Below, in pieces: positions 10,660 through 23,100 of a DNA stretch of 64,000 bases (positions are counted from its first letter, which is position 1; the number at the start of each line of letters is the position of its first letter). The notes under the pieces were generated by a model. It was given only the letters and a program-made list of their open reading frames with translations. It searched no databases and was not told where the DNA came from. A program made the position numbers and the translations under genes. Source of the stretch: Agelas oroides (lineage: Eukaryota; Porifera; Demospongiae; Agelasida; Agelasidae); assembly GCA_949130485.1 (NCBI GenBank), contig OX422185.1, forward strand, positions 17,797,353 to 17,861,352, given 5' to 3'.

Positions 10660-11580
10660 TGAACAAATTCTGCTGAGCACTATTTATTGAGCACGCTTGG
10701 TACGTACCTTGACATGGAATTGAATTGCTGGGTTTTGCTTTAGCGCCATCTATCCGTACGCTTAGAGGATATATTATATTAACTTAAGAATATCACATTA
10801 ACTTTAGAAACTAAATGGCAAATAGCACTATTTAATTAAACACACTTGGTATACGCCTTGGAGTATATTTGCTGGTTCTTGCCCTATCCAGCCAGCCATC
10901 ATGGCCCCAGCCTACACACATGGAGAAATAATATTATGTCGTTAGTATTATCTCATTAACTAGAGCAAAATGGTAGATAGCACTGTTTATTAAGCACTCT
11001 TGGTATATGCCTTAGTGTATAATTAAATTGCTGGTTCCTGCTTTATATCCAGTTAGCGCTGTCTATCCATATGCTTGGAGGATATATTATATTAACTTCT
11101 GGAATAGTTCAAAATATTGCATTAACTCCAGAATATCGCATTAACGACAAGAACAAAATGGCAAAGAGCACTATTTGATTACACACACTTGGTGTATAAT
11201 TGCTGGTTCTTGCCCTATCTGACCAATCATCTAGCCACAGCCCACACACATGGAAGAATATCTCATTAACCTGAGCAAAATGGCACTATTTAATTTGGTT
11301 ATTGCCTTGGTGTATAATAAACTAAAGGGTAGTTAGTATTTTGTTAAGCACATTTGGTGTATGCCTTGGTGTACAAGTACTGGTCTATCTAGCCAGCCAT
11401 CTAGCCACAAGCCACACACATGAAGGAAGATTTTATTAAGTTCAGAAAATAGCTTGTTAACTTCAGAAACACTCAGAACACAATGGTATAAGCATGCACT
11501 AATTGATTAAGCACACTTGGTCTTTGTATAATTGCTGGTTTCTGATTTATCCAGGTACAAGCCGAAGAATTGGAAGAAGC
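10660..11580. repeat. Degenerate tandem repeats, ~150-300-bp units
   Basis: Blocks of the form AGCACTATTTAATTAA, CACACTTGGTRTAYGCCTTG, TGCTGGTTCTTGCCCTATC and TATCYCATTAACT recur about six times (near 10675, 10825, 10985, 11165, 11285 and 11485). The copies near 10750 and 11055 also share ATCCGTACGCTTAGAGGATATATTA-like sequence. Spacing is uneven because of internal deletions. No protein-coding content. Confidence 0.65.
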
Positions 11581-11639
11581 TGGCAAAATTAAATTTTCCC
11601 AAAACATTTCATTAACTTTAGAAACACAATAGTAGCTAC

Positions 11640-12405
11640 ATAAGATTTTGTGGAGCCTCATTCCCAGGCTAGTGTTGTTTTAGATTCATGTTCAGACTAT
11701 AGTAGTTTAGTTTTAGTTTAATTACGCTACACATTCAAATTGTTAGTTTAGTTATAGCTTTAAATACTAAATCTAAAAAGAGTTAGCATTAGTTATTTTC
11801 TGGTGATTTTAAAGTAGTTTAGTTGTCGTTTTTAATTAGTCGACTAAGATGGCATTAATTGTAGTTTTAGTTTTTAATTACTAAAATGAAGAATGCCTTA
11901 TAAAATGCATTTTAATCTGGGTCTAGTTGTTAACTAAAACAACACTGCAGCCTGCAGACCTTGCTGGGACAGAGTTTCAGCTAGCCTCGTACCCAGCAAT
12001 GGACAAGCGGCCTGTTGTAAAGGTTCCTGCATAAAAGGAAAGAAGATTCTCTCTTAACAAGTTGGAAACGTTTTTGCACCCTGATGACAAAACATGCCAA
12101 TTTCATGTTGGTAACAGAGGATCTTCCCAGCTGAGAAGCCACTCTAAAAATGTCACAGAATTATGTGCAAAAGTCATTATGATTTATGGCAAGATTGTTT
12201 CTTCTTAGTCTGTGTGTAGCCCAGGTAGGGTATGCTGAAATACAAACACCGTGCATGGGTGGGACCGTTAGTAACAAGGGAGGAAGGTGTGGCCACAATA
12301 GGGGGTCAATTATTCCGTTATTGATGGCCCAATTTTAAGTTAGTAACATGTGTTCCACTTGCACAGGAGCGAGCTGGGAAGCCACTGAAAACATGAAGCT
12401 GCACA
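11640..12405. other. No gene recognised
   Basis: AT-rich sequence, partly simple (TTAGTTTTAGTTT at about 11695-11890), with scraps of the CATTCCCAGGCT element end at 11652. The phrase GCTGGGAAGCCACT near 12370 echoes sequence at 12130. Nothing codes convincingly. Confidence 0.5.
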
Positions 12406-12411
12406 AGGTGA

Positions 12412-12775
12412 TGGTGTTTGTTAATAATCCATATTGCTTGTTGGTGCTTGTTAATAATCCATATTTGCTTGTTGGTGTTTGTTAATAATCCATATTTGCT
12501 TGTTGGTGTTTGTTAATAATCCATATTGCTTGTTGGTGTTTGTTAATAATCCATATTTGCTTGTTGGTGTTTGTTAATAATCCATATTTGCTTGTTGGTG
12601 TTTGTTAATAATCCATATTTGCTTGTTGGTGTTTGTTAATAATCCATATTGCTTGTTGGTGTTTGTTAATAATCCATATTTGCTTGTTGGTGTTTGTTAA
12701 TAATCCATATTGCTTGTTGGTGCTTGTAAATAATCCATATTTGCTTGTTGGTGTTTGTTAATAATCCATATCGCT
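12412..12775. repeat. 30/31-bp minisatellite, ~12 copies
   Basis: The unit TTGTTAATAATCCATAT plus TTGCTTGTTGGTGT (30 bp) alternates with a form with one extra T (31 bp). Twelve copies are nearly identical, and the last runs into unrelated sequence at CATATCGCTT. Confidence 0.95.
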
Positions 12776-13120
12776 TCTGTACTTTGTGCTTGTCAGTTAA
12801 CTATAAACAATATGATTCTAATCATTAATGAATAAGTACTAAATGTGATATTAATCCCCAAAACCCTAGGGAATGTGGCCATATAATTTTTACTTAATTG
12901 CTAATCAATCCAATTAAATTAACTGTTATGGCTTAATGCTCAAGTGCTTTGGCTCGGGCGTATCCAATTAACAACTACAGACTTCGCTTTATTTCCATGA
13001 CCTCAGGTCCTTCCCCATGATTCTAACATAGAGTGGAACCTTTTATTCCAGACTCTTCAGAACCTCATAAAGTATCCTGGTTAGAGAGGTGTCGTCATTT
13101 CGGGAGTTAATGTACAGTGA

Positions 13121-13228
13121 GGTGTGTTTTAGTCTCGCCCCCAGACCTCATCCGGCACGTATATCGCTTCCAGTATAATGCATGTGCTGGGGTTGGTTTT
13201 GGGCCTGGGACTGAGACTGGGTGTGTTT
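13121..13228. mobile_element. TAGTCTCG mini-element with 9-bp TSD
   Basis: The element at 13130-13219 starts TAGTCTCGCCCCCAGACC and ends GGGCCTGGGACTGAGACTG. It is flanked by perfect 9-bp repeats GGTGTGTTT (13121-13129 and 13220-13228). It is closely related in its interior (CTCATCCGG, ATCGCTTCCAGTATAATG) to the element at 40915-41023, so these two form a subfamily. Confidence 0.8.
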
Positions 13229-13330
13229 GGGACATATAAGCGTGCTTTCAGGTGTTTATAATGGAGGGCTTCCACTATTACACAATGAACAGTGTAGCAC
13301 AAAAAGATAAATCAATGCAAGTGGTCCCCT

Positions 13331-13875
13331 ACACAAACACGTACTGGACAGACAGATAGCAAGAAACACTAGTACATGGGTGGGTACAGTGGAACCCCTC
13401 TTAAAGGATTAGCTTGCTAATGAGGATACTTGAGTGAGTCCCAACTTCATATTATTATTAAGAACACTCAAATATTTTGGTCCCAAGGGTATCCACAATA
13501 AAGAGGCTCCACAGTATCAAAAGCAAAGCCTCAAAGTTTGTAAGCCATTGAAGCAAACTGCTGACTAATCTAAACATTCCTGCTATGCATGTGCACACAT
13601 GTATGAGCATGAAACACAAAATGAGCAAACACGTACAGAACAGACAGATATTTAGGGCATAAAATACATACGTACAGTGGAACCCTCTTAATGGATTAAT
13701 GGATTAAGAATATCTTATTAATGAGGACACTTGAACAAGAAGTATTACTACTTAAGACAAAAACTGGTCCAAAAGGTGCTTGTAATAGAAAGGTTCCACT
13801 GTAGTGCCTAAAGCAAACCCACAAAGTTTGTAAGCCATTGAAGCAAACTGCTGACTAATCTAAACATTCATACAT
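13331..13875. repeat. Tandem duplication (~290 bp) carrying two TA-flanked foldbacks
   Basis: Copy A (13331-13585) and copy B (13624-13875) share CAAACACGTAC...ACAGACAGATA at one end and CAAAGTTTGTAAGCCATTG with GAAGCAAACTGCTGACTAATC at the other. Each carries a foldback element. In A it is 13387-13514, starting CAGTGGAACCCCTC and ending GAGGCTCCACAG, with TA on both sides. In B it is 13675-13801, starting CAGTGGAACCCTC and ending GGTTCCACTG, again with TA on both sides. A TA target duplication is typical of Tc1/mariner-type MITEs. Confidence 0.75.
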
Positions 13876-16327
13876 ATGCGCACAAAGGAGCTGCAAATAC
13901 TGCATATCAGTGTCATCAAAACCCAAATATTTAGCAAAAGAACTTCCAAATAAGGAAACAAGTCTTTCAACCAATCACAACACAGAAATCCCTATTAGCC
14001 AATGCAGGTCCGTCCCTCAAGCCATTGAAACCAAGTAGCTATAGCTGCAGGCTGATCTAAACACCTCTGCTATGTGCACATGTTGCTGTGTACATTCCCA
14101 GGCCCGAGCCTGAGAATGAGGCTAATATGTTGCACACTCCAATGAGCTATTCAGCTATAAGGACGTTGACGGTTTTCATATTAAACAAAGCATTCCATGA
14201 AGCCTGACTCTGCCACTTGTACGCATATGCTCATGCGTGCACATGCATCAATTATAAAGACCGCTCATGCGTGCACATGCATCAATTTTAAAGACTGCAC
14301 ATGCATCAATTATAGAGACCCTACTATACACACGTAACATTAAGACTTTTAGCTACTTGCCTATACCTAATGAGGATAAAACCCTCAAAACATAGTCTTC
14401 TTTGGGTGCCTCACTTGAACCTGGGTAGACCAGATGCCAGCAATTATACAAAGACCAAGTGCAAATAGTGCATGCTTGTGCAACTCTGGCTCTATTGCTT
14501 GTGCAACTCTGGCTCTATTGCTTATGCAACTCTGGCTCTATTGCTGGGACTGTGGAGTTTATCTTGGTATTGAAGATACAGTTCAACTCTTTGTTATTGA
14601 TCCCTCATTTGTCTCCTGCAAGCTGTTAATCCAGACATGACATTGCACCGCCTATACATCCCTGCTATGTGCACATGTGTTCCTTCTTGAGCTTCTGCCA
14701 TGTGCACTGTACCACCACACATAGCATATGGTCCACCTTGCATTATTGCCTTCGTAATCTTCAGTTATGAACACCTCTGGATGTCTGTGTACTTATGTTC
14801 CTGTTGCTAGAGCTGCTTGTATAGTTTGTCGCTGAGAGAACAATTTTACTGTGTTATACTAATGCCTTATTTGTTGCCTGTGGGCCACTGATCCAAACAT
14901 GACATTGTGCCACCTTCACACCTGCTCACTGTGTACATGTGTGCACATTCCTTCATGAGATTCGGCCATACATAGTGCCTTGTATACATGCTCAACTATG
15001 CACATGTGACTTTAGCTATTTGCATTATTGCCTACCTTGCCTACCTACCTAATGATGACAAAACATTTGAAGCCAGTGGGTATGAGGCACCATGAAAGCT
15101 TCTGAAAGTCTCTTGGTCTGTTTCTGTTGCTACATAGAGTGCTTGATATAGCTTGGTGCTGAGATAACAATTCAACTTTGTTACTGATGCCTTACTTGTT
15201 TCCTGTAAACCATGGATTCAGATGTGACAATGCACTGTCTACACATCTTTGTACATGTGCACATTCCAGCATGAGCAATTGTCATGTGCACTAGTTACCA
15301 TCACATGCAGCATAGCATGCTCCACCATGCACACATGGCATCAACTAGCAGCTATGTGCATTGTTGTCTTCCTAATTAGGACTAATAATTATATGAAGCA
15401 GTACAGGCATCCATAAAAAACTCGTTCTGGATGTTTGCTTGTGTGATCATAATTTTGTTCCTGTTGCTGGAGCTGCTTGTTATATCTTGGTGCTAAGATA
15501 ACAGTACAACTTCCTTATTGATGTTTACCTCACTTGCTCCCTGCAAGCCATAGATCCAAACATGATGTTAATTGTTCTGTCTATGTAACCCTACTATACA
15601 TACATGTGCACATTCCATTACGAGCTTGTCATGCACTAGTGCGCTATAGTACACGTAACTGAACACGCACATACATGCATATATTAGTTACTGTCATAAC
15701 ATAAAGATTCTACTACACACTGCATCTAATTATTTAATTAGAAGCTTCTAGCCACCACCCACTACAGAGTGTGCACATACATTCCATCGTGTATCAGCCA
15801 CCACCCAACAGTACACGTAGTAAAGCATGCACTCATATACATGCATGAAATTATGTCATGTGTGTTATATATAGTTACTGCCCCTGATATTGTGTGTACA
15901 TTAGTCTCGAAACCAGATCCCCCTCCAAAGAGGAAAGAGTGGTCTGGCGAACATAGTACATACTCACACCATGGGCTAGCTGTTGCTATGATTCTGCTAA
16001 AAGCTAGGCCTTTGAAGTCACTTGCTGGGCTTCAGTATAATGGAAGTAGGTCTATAAAGTTGCTTGTTCAGTGACTATTAGCAGTAGCATGAAATTATGT
16101 CATGTGTGCTATATATAGTTACTGCCCCTGATATTGTGTGTCCGTAAGTCTGAAACCAGATCCCCCTCCAAAGAAGATAGGGGGGTCTGGTGAATATAGT
16201 AACATTGACTGTTATGGATTCTGCTAACAGCTAAGCCTTTGAAGTCGCTTGCTGGGCTTCAGTAATTTGTAGGTGTTGTAAGTATGTCTGTAAAGGTATG
16301 ATACAGAGTTTTGCAAGTTGTTTGTTC

Positions 16328-16469
16328 AGTGACTATTAGCAATAGGCGTTGAGGTACCCAATTAGTGGTTTGTTGTATTAGTGAGTACACAATATGTAAT
16401 TATTCTCAACAAATACACTTTGCAACCACTAATTGAGTATGTCAACGCCCTATTGCTAGTAGTTACTGG
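16328..16469. mobile_element. Foldback element, 142 bp
   Basis: AGTGACTATTAGCAATAGGC at the left end pairs with GCCCTATTGCTAGTAGTTACT at the right end. Inner arms (CCAATTAGTGGTT / AACCACTAATTG) extend the palindrome to nearly the whole element. No clear target duplication. It abuts a TAGCCTCG-type element on the right. Confidence 0.7.
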
Positions 16470-16585
16470 ACAATAGCTTCATTCCCAGGCCTCCCCAGTT
16501 TTTTGTTCGTCGGCATACTTATTACCTTGAACGCAAGCCGAAGGACAAAAATGGGAGAGGCCTGGGAATGTGGCTAACTGGACAA
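16465..16585. mobile_element. TAGCCTCG-type mini-element with perfect 9-bp TSD
   Basis: The element at 16474-16576 starts TAGCTTCATTCCCAGGCC and ends GGCCTGGGAATGTGGCTA. It is flanked by ACTGGACAA at 16465-16473 and 16577-16585. Its interior arms (TTTTTGTTCGTCGGC / GCCGAAGGACAAAAA) also pair. Its target is the edge of the neighbouring foldback, so it inserted after that element. Confidence 0.9.
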
Positions 16586-17104
16586 GCATCTTGCAAAGCT
16601 CTATAAGTAAAGCTAAGTGGTTTGCTGTGAGAAAGCCTAGTACAGGTGAGATAATTGCCAAATCAGCCAATCAGATCATGCCACCAAACTTTTGGTGGAG
16701 ATGCAAGCATTGTACTCACCAGACCCCCCTTTCCTCTTTGGCTTCAGTTGACTCCACTACACACAATTACATCACCAAGCCACATTCCTAACATTTCAAC
16801 CCCATAGCTTTCATCACTTCCTGCTTGGTATAGCTTAGTGTCGAGATAATGTTACTGTTTTCCTGCATTGCAAGCACCAGATCCAGACATAAAAATTGTG
16901 CTGTCTACATATTTCTGCTATGTGTATATGCATGCACATTCCATCAGCCTCCCACACCCCAGCATTCATCACTTGCTGTATAAGTGATGAAAGTTTAGGT
17001 TTGAGAGGCTGGGATAGAGGCTAGGCACTACTATAGACAAAGCATTATTTTAGTGTGTGCATTCACTATATATGATCCACTTACAAGTTACCATATATCC
17101 TGGT

Positions 17105-17472
17105 GTACTGGTAGCGATTCCGGACGGTCAAATCTTTGGTTAAAAACTGCAGGCACTAGTCATAGTCAAAATATCTATACACCAAAAGAAAGCTCTCAGT
17201 GAGCTCTGTCGAGCGATCACCGTTGGTTGTTGCGAACTCCGTTGATGCGAACGTTACTCGCGTTTTTAATCTTTCCCATACAAATTTCAATTGAATGAAA
17301 ATGAAAAACAGCAGGCACTAGAGCCAACTACTTTTGGACGACACACAGTTTTTCGCAAAGAGCAGCCAATGGGACGTCGTTTGATGTGCGTTGGTCACTT
17401 GTAGCACAAGCCATTCCTGAGAACGAGCTGTTTCTTTCAAAAATGTAAATCTTCCGGAATCGCTAGTACTGG
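17105..17472. mobile_element. 354-bp MITE with perfect 7-bp TSD
   Basis: The element at 17112-17465 has 13-bp perfect terminal inverted repeats (TAGCGATTCCGGA / TCCGGAATCGCTA) flanked by GTACTGG on both sides (17105-17111, 17466-17472). The interior contains GCAGGCACTAG twice (near 17150 and 17310) and is not a palindrome. I see no protein. The superfamily is uncertain; a 7-bp duplication is compatible with several cut-and-paste families. Confidence 0.85.
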
Positions 17473-17888
17473 TCTTAAAGTATACATAGTACATTATTTT
17501 CTGATTGATTACAAATGTCCTATAGTCTCATTCCCAGGTGCTTGTGTGTAGCCTGAGAACAAGGTAATAATATCCATATACAACTTTGAAAGGAAATAAG
17601 CAGGTTTGATAATTGCTTTGCAGTTTGGGCTTCAAATTTAACCCCATAGCTTGATACCATAACTGCATGTAGCAACATTGGGATTGCAAAAGCACAATCA
17701 TGAATGGCTATATAGATGACAAATTACAGAATGTTTCCTGTTCCATGATGGTAGATCAATGAATGTGCTTTCTCCCTCACGAACCACACATATTTACAAG
17801 TTAGCCTTGTTCTCAGGCCTTCCTTGCCTCCACTTTTGAACTGTTTGCACAGCTACTTAAATATGTAGCCAAAAAATTATATTGTTGC
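17473..17888. other. No gene; two element fragments
   Basis: Contains decayed TAGTCTCATTCCCAGG (17524) and TAGCCTTGTTCTCAGGCC (17804) ends of the 9-bp-TSD family, without clear partners. Otherwise featureless. Confidence 0.45.
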
Positions 17889-18047
17889 ACAAGAGTTTAT
17901 TACGGTAAGAGTGTGGAACTCCCATATGGTTTCTATATACCTGCTAAGCACATTCAGTGCTGATTGCCTACGTCATCCTATGCAGATGGTGGGTCTAGAA
18001 ACCATATGGGAGTTGCACACTCTTATATACTGTAATAAACTCTTGTG
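17889..18047. mobile_element. Foldback MITE, family D, copy 2
   Basis: The terminal arms CACAAGAGTTTATTACGG and the inner AACTCCCATATGGTTTCTA are mirrored at the right end (TAGAAACCATATGGGAGTT, CTGTAATAAACTCTTGTG). The centre GATTGCCTACGTCATCC matches copy 1 at 10229-10513. It is shorter and better preserved than copy 1. Confidence 0.8.
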
Positions 18048-18211
18048 TTGCATGGAATGCATGAACAATCAATGAACTACATCTCCCTAAAAAAAAAATA
18101 GGCCTAGATATCATTAGCAAAGTCTCCCACTGTGCAGGATGCATTGAGGCCAATATCAGGCCTCACCAGCTGCACTGGGGTGACCGGGAGGTGGGGACTG
18201 CTCTCTCATGG

Positions 18212-18563
18212 ACAAAATGCAGTCAGGTGCACAAAATGCAGTCAGGTGCACAAAATGCAGTCAGGTGCACAAAATGCAGTCAGGTGCACAAAATGCACAA
18301 AATGCAGTCAGGTGCACAAAATGCACAAAATGCAGTCAGGTGCACAAAATGCAGTCAGGTGCACAAAATGCACAAAACGCAGTCAGGTGCACAAAATGCA
18401 GTCAGGTGCACAAAATGCACAAAATGCAGTCAGGTGCACAAAATGCAGTCAGGTGCACAAAATGCACAAAACGCAGTCAGGTGCACAAAATGCAGTCAGG
18501 TGCACAAAATGCAGTCAGGTGCACAAAATGCACAAAATGCACAAAATGCAGTCAGGTGCACGC
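18212..18563. repeat. Minisatellite of 19- and 28-bp units
   Basis: The basic unit GCAGTCAGGTGCACAAAAT (19 bp) is interspersed with units carrying an extra GCACAAAAT (9 bp). Units are near-identical apart from occasional AACGCAG for AATGCAG. All three plus-strand frames remain open, giving spurious Gln/Cys/Lys-rich reading frames; none is a gene. Confidence 0.95.
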
Positions 18564-18569
18564 ACAGTT

Positions 18570-19396
18570 TTTCAGTTTCCACATGAAAGGGAAGTATCAC
18601 ATATACACAGCTAGACACAGTTTCTAGTGTTGTGTCTGTAACATTTGCTAAGGAATCTCATTTTGTGAAAGCAAGGAAACCGTTACGTTGAGAAAGATGA
18701 CCATAAAAGGGCATGTGCACAAGTACTTATAATAATGCAATTTGGACCCCACCTGTAAAGTGTAGATGACAATGTCTAGACCACAAATTTGTGGAACATT
18801 TTCAGACGTCATATCAAGATAGCTTACAATGGGGAATGTGACATAAGACCAAGACGAGGAGGTGCATTGAAGCTACAAGGGGGGAGAAGGGGAAGGAGGA
18901 GTTAAGATCAAGAAGAGGTTGAGAGGTGCAGAGAAGCTACAACAGGGGAGGGAAGGTTCTATCTTGTGCTGTTCAAGGAAGAATGGTTCCTTCTTGTGCT
19001 GTGGGGGGGGGGGGGATAAGGGAAATGTAACTTCTACAGTGAGGCTAAAATAAGAGATTCTGTCATGCAGTGTGGAAGGGAGAGGAGAGAAGATCACTGA
19101 CTTGAGATGCATGTCAGATATACTGCAAATATATATGCCATAAGTATGGAATAGTGTATACCTCTTGATAGACCACTGCAGTGAGCAGTGCAGATTGAAC
19201 CATCCTTCTTTTTCACAGCAACCCAAGCTTTGTGTGCTGGGTTGCTGAGAGATGACTTGGTTTTACTGCTGTCTTCAGCATACTGAAAATCTCAATGTTA
19301 ACTTCATGGATGAAGCAGGTACCTAGCTACTCAACCGCTTGTAAAATAATTGTAGGCATCTAAGCTCTTGTATGCTTTCAGTTTTTCTGCTCTTCC
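18570..19396. repeat. Dispersed repeat fragments, no gene
   Basis: 18570-18675 (TTTCCACATGAAAGGGAAG, CAGCTAGACACA, AGTGTTGTGTCTG) recurs at 19868-19985. 19160-19400 is an inverted copy of 27190-27385, sharing GAACCATCCTTCTTTTTCAC and CTTCATGGATGAAGCAGGT. A G11 run lies at about 19003-19015, and a partial family C palindrome end at 19053-19085. The proline-rich antisense frame in 18873-19226 is derived from these repeats. Confidence 0.55.
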
Positions 19397-19700
19397 ATTT
19401 TCCATATGAAAGGGAAGTATCTCATGCTAGACACATGAAACACCATATGAAAGGGAAGTATCTCATGCTAGACACGTGAAACACCATATGAAAGGGAAGT
19501 ATCTCGTGCTAGACACATGAAACACCATATGAAAGGGAAGTATCTCGTGCTAGACACATGAAACACCATATGAAAGGGAAGCATCTCGTGCTAGACACGT
19601 GAAACACCATATGAAAGGGAAGCATCTCGTGCTAGACACGTGAAACACCATATGAAAGGGAAGTATCTCATGCTAGACACATGAAACACCATATGAATGC
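19397..19700. repeat. 41-bp minisatellite, ~7 copies
   Basis: The unit ACCATATGAAAGGGAAG plus YATCTCRTGCTAGACACRTGAAAC is repeated seven times. Its core (CACATGAAAGGGAAGTATC ... GCTAGACAC) also occurs once at 18577-18616 inside a dispersed repeat, so the array looks like a local expansion of part of that repeat. Confidence 0.95.
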
Positions 19701-20051
19701 AGATAGCAAAGTTTGCACTTTGTTGCAATATCTAGTTGTGAAAATTTGGTTACTAAAATGTGCAAGGAAATATCATGGCATGGAATGTATATATTACCCC
19801 GCACAAGGTTTTCCTCTCCTACATGGTCTGAGTTCAAGACTAGGAATGTATAATAGTTATATGCTCTTTCAGTTTCCACATGGAAACAAACTAGCCCACA
19901 TAGGCAGCTAGACACATTCCAGTGTTGTGTCTGCATCATTTGCCAAGTTATACTCTGGAATGTCATTTTGTAAAAGCAAGATAGACACCCACAACTACCT
20001 GAATACCTGAAGACATGTTTTATGGATGAGGTAATATAAGAAATGTGAAAA

Positions 20052-20125
20052 TGCAGCAGGTGCAGGTAATCAAACTGAGGGCTGCTGGCTTGAGCAGCTG
20101 CCAATACTCTGACCACTGCATGAGT
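20052..20125 (-). repeat. tRNA-derived SINE-like fragment (candidate)
   Basis: On the minus strand GTGGTCAGAGTATTGGCAGC resembles an A-box region and AGTTTGATTACC a B box, about 35 nt apart and separated by a CAGCTGCTCAAGCCAGCAG stem-loop. It directly precedes the satellite on the plus strand. The pairing is too poor for a functional tRNA. Confidence 0.35.
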
Positions 20126-20156
20126 GGCGCGCATCAGGTAACTACAAACCCTCACA

Positions 20157-23100
20157 ATCTTCAATGTGATCCTACCTTTCATTCACCTCATAACGTCAAC
20201 AATGTGATCTTACCTTTCATTCACCTCATAACGTCAACAATGTGATCCTACCTTTCATTCACCTCATAACGTCAACAATGTGATCCTACCTTTCATTCAC
20301 CTCATAACGTCAACAATGTGATCTTACCTTTCATTCACCTCATAACGTCAACAATGTGATCCTACCTTTCATTGACCTCATAACGTCAACAATGTGATCC
20401 TACCTTTCATTCACCTCATAATGTGATCCTACCTTTCATTCACCTCATAATGTGATCCTACCTTTCATTCACCTCATAATGTGATCCTACCTTTCATTCA
20501 CCTCATAACGTCAACAATGTGATCCTACCTTTCATTGACCTCATAACGTCAACAATGTGATCCTACCTTTCATTCACCTCATAATGCGATCCTACCTTTC
20601 ATTCACCTCATAATGTGATCCTACCTTTCATTCACCTCATAATGTGATCCTACCTTTCATTCACCTCATAACGTCAACAATGTGATCCTACCTTTCATTC
20701 ACCTCATAACGTCAACAATGTGATCCTACCTTTCATTCACCTCATAACGTGATCCTACCTTCCATTCACCTCATAACGTCAACAATGTGATCCTACCTTT
20801 CATTCACCTCATAATGTGATCCTACCTTTCATTCACCTCATAATGTGATCCTACCTTTCATTCACCTCATAACATCAACAATGTGATCCTACCTTTCATT
20901 CACCTCATAATGTGATCCTACCTTTCATTCACCTCATAACGTCAACAATGTGATCCTACCTTTCATTCACCTCATAATGTGATCCTACCTTTCATTCACC
21001 TCATAACATCAACAATGTGATCCTACCTTTCATTCACCTCATAATGTCAACAATGTGATCCTACCTTTCATTCACCTCATAATGTGATCTTACCTTTCAT
21101 TCACCTCATAATGTGATCCTACCTTTCATTCACCTCATAATGTGATCCTACCTTTCATTCACCTCATAATGTGATCCTACCTTTCATTCACCTCATAACG
21201 TCAACAATGTGATCCTACCTTTCATTCACCTCATAACGTCAACAATGTGATCCTACCTTTCATTCACCTCATAATGTGATCCTACCTTTCATTCACCTCA
21301 TAATGTGATCCTACCTTTCATTCACCTCATAATGTGATCCTACCTTTCATTCACCTCATAATGTGATCCTACCTTTCATTCACCTCATAACATCAACAAT
21401 GTGATCCTACCTTTCATTCACCTCATAATGTGATCCTACCTTTCATTCACCTCATAACGTCAACAATGTGATCCTACCTTTCATTCACCTCATAATGTGA
21501 TCCTACCTTTCATTCACCTCATAACGTCAACAATGTGATCCTACCTTTCATTCACCTCATAATGTGATCCTACCTTTCATTCACCTCATAACATCAACAA
21601 TGTGATCCTACCTTTCATTCACCTCATAATGTGATCCTACCTTTCATTCACCTCATAACGTCAACAATGTGATCCTACCTTTCATTCACCTCATAATGTG
21701 ATCCTACCTTTCATTCACCTCATAACGTCAACAATGTGATCCTACCTTTCATTCACCTCATAATGTGATCCTACCTTTCATTCACCTCATAACGTCAACA
21801 ATGTGATCCTACCTTTCATTCACCTCATAATGTGATCCTACCTTTCATTCACCTCATAACGTCAACAATGTGATCCTACCTTTCATTCACCTCATAATGT
21901 GATCCTACCTTTCATTCACCTCATAACGTCAACAATGTGATCCTACCTTTCATTCACCTCATAATGTGATCCTACCTTTCATTCACCTCATAACGTCAAC
22001 AATGTGATCCTACCTTTCATTCACCTCATAATGTGATCCTACCTTTCATTCACCTCATAATGTGATCCTACCTTTCATTCACCTCATAACATCAACAATG
22101 TGATCCTACCTTTCATTCACCTCATAATGTGATCTTACCTTTCATTCACCTCATAACGTCAACAATGTGATCTTACCTTTCATTCACCTCATAATGTGAT
22201 CCTACCTTTCATTCACCTCATAATGTGATCTTACCTTCCATTCACCTCATAACGTCAACAATGTGATCTTACCTTTCATTCACCTCATAACGTCAACAAT
22301 GTGATCTTACCTTTCATTCACCTCATAACGTCAACAATGTGATCTTACCTTTCATTCACCTCATAACGTCAACCATGTGATCCTACCTTTCATTCACCTC
22401 ATAACGTCAACAATGTGATCCTACCTTTCATTCACCTCATAACGTCAACAATGTGATCCTACCTTTCATTCACCTCATAACGTCAACAATGTGATCCTAC
22501 CTTTCATTCACCTCATAATGTGATCCTACCTTTCATTCACCTCATAACGTCAACAATGTGATCCTACCTTTCATTCACCTCATAACGTCAACAATGTGAT
22601 CCTACCTTTCATTCACCTCATAACGTCAACAATGCGATCCTACCTTTCATTCACCTCATAACGTCAACAATGTGATCCTACCTTTCATTCACCTCATAAC
22701 GTCAACAATGCGATCCTACCTTTCATTCACCTCATAATGTGATCCTACCTTTCATTCACCTCATAACGTCAACAATGTGATCCTACCTTTCATTCACCTC
22801 ATAACATCAACAATGTGATCCTACCTTTCATTCACCTCATAATGTGATCCTACCTTTCATTCACCTCATAACGTCAACAATGTGATCCTACCTTTCATTC
22901 ACCTCATAATGTGATCCTACCTCTCATTCACCTCATAACGTCAACAATGTGATCCTACCTTTCATTCACCTCATAATGTGATCCTACCTTTCATTCACCT
23001 CATAACATCAACAATGTGATCTTACCTTTCATTCACCTCATAATGTGATCCTACCTTTCATTCACCTCATAATGTCAACAATGTGATCTTACCTTTCATT

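Larger units (their letters stand above)
13876..16960. repeat. Decayed array of ~300-340-bp units
   Basis: Versions of a block with GCTGCTTGTATAGYTTGGTGCTGAGATAACA-like sequence, ending in CCTGYAAGCCAYTGATCCARACATGACA-like sequence and CTATGTGCACATG, recur near 14570, 14860, 15170, 15500 and 16850, with related ends near 14020. Inside the array, 15841-16080 and 16085-16330 are a more recent direct duplication (both carry ATGTCATGTGTGYTATATATAG and CAGATCCCCCTCCAAAGA). No gene recognised. Confidence 0.6.

Noticed and set aside
18132-18627. Three overlapping plus-strand frames of 131-160 codons
   Set aside because: All three phases of the 19/28-bp minisatellite are open; the repeated Gln-Cys-Lys pattern is the repeat, not a protein.
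19673-20182. 169-codon minus-strand open frame
   Set aside because: It overlaps the dispersed repeat at 19868-19985 and the SINE-like fragment at 20.05-20.13 kb; no domain and no conservation visible.
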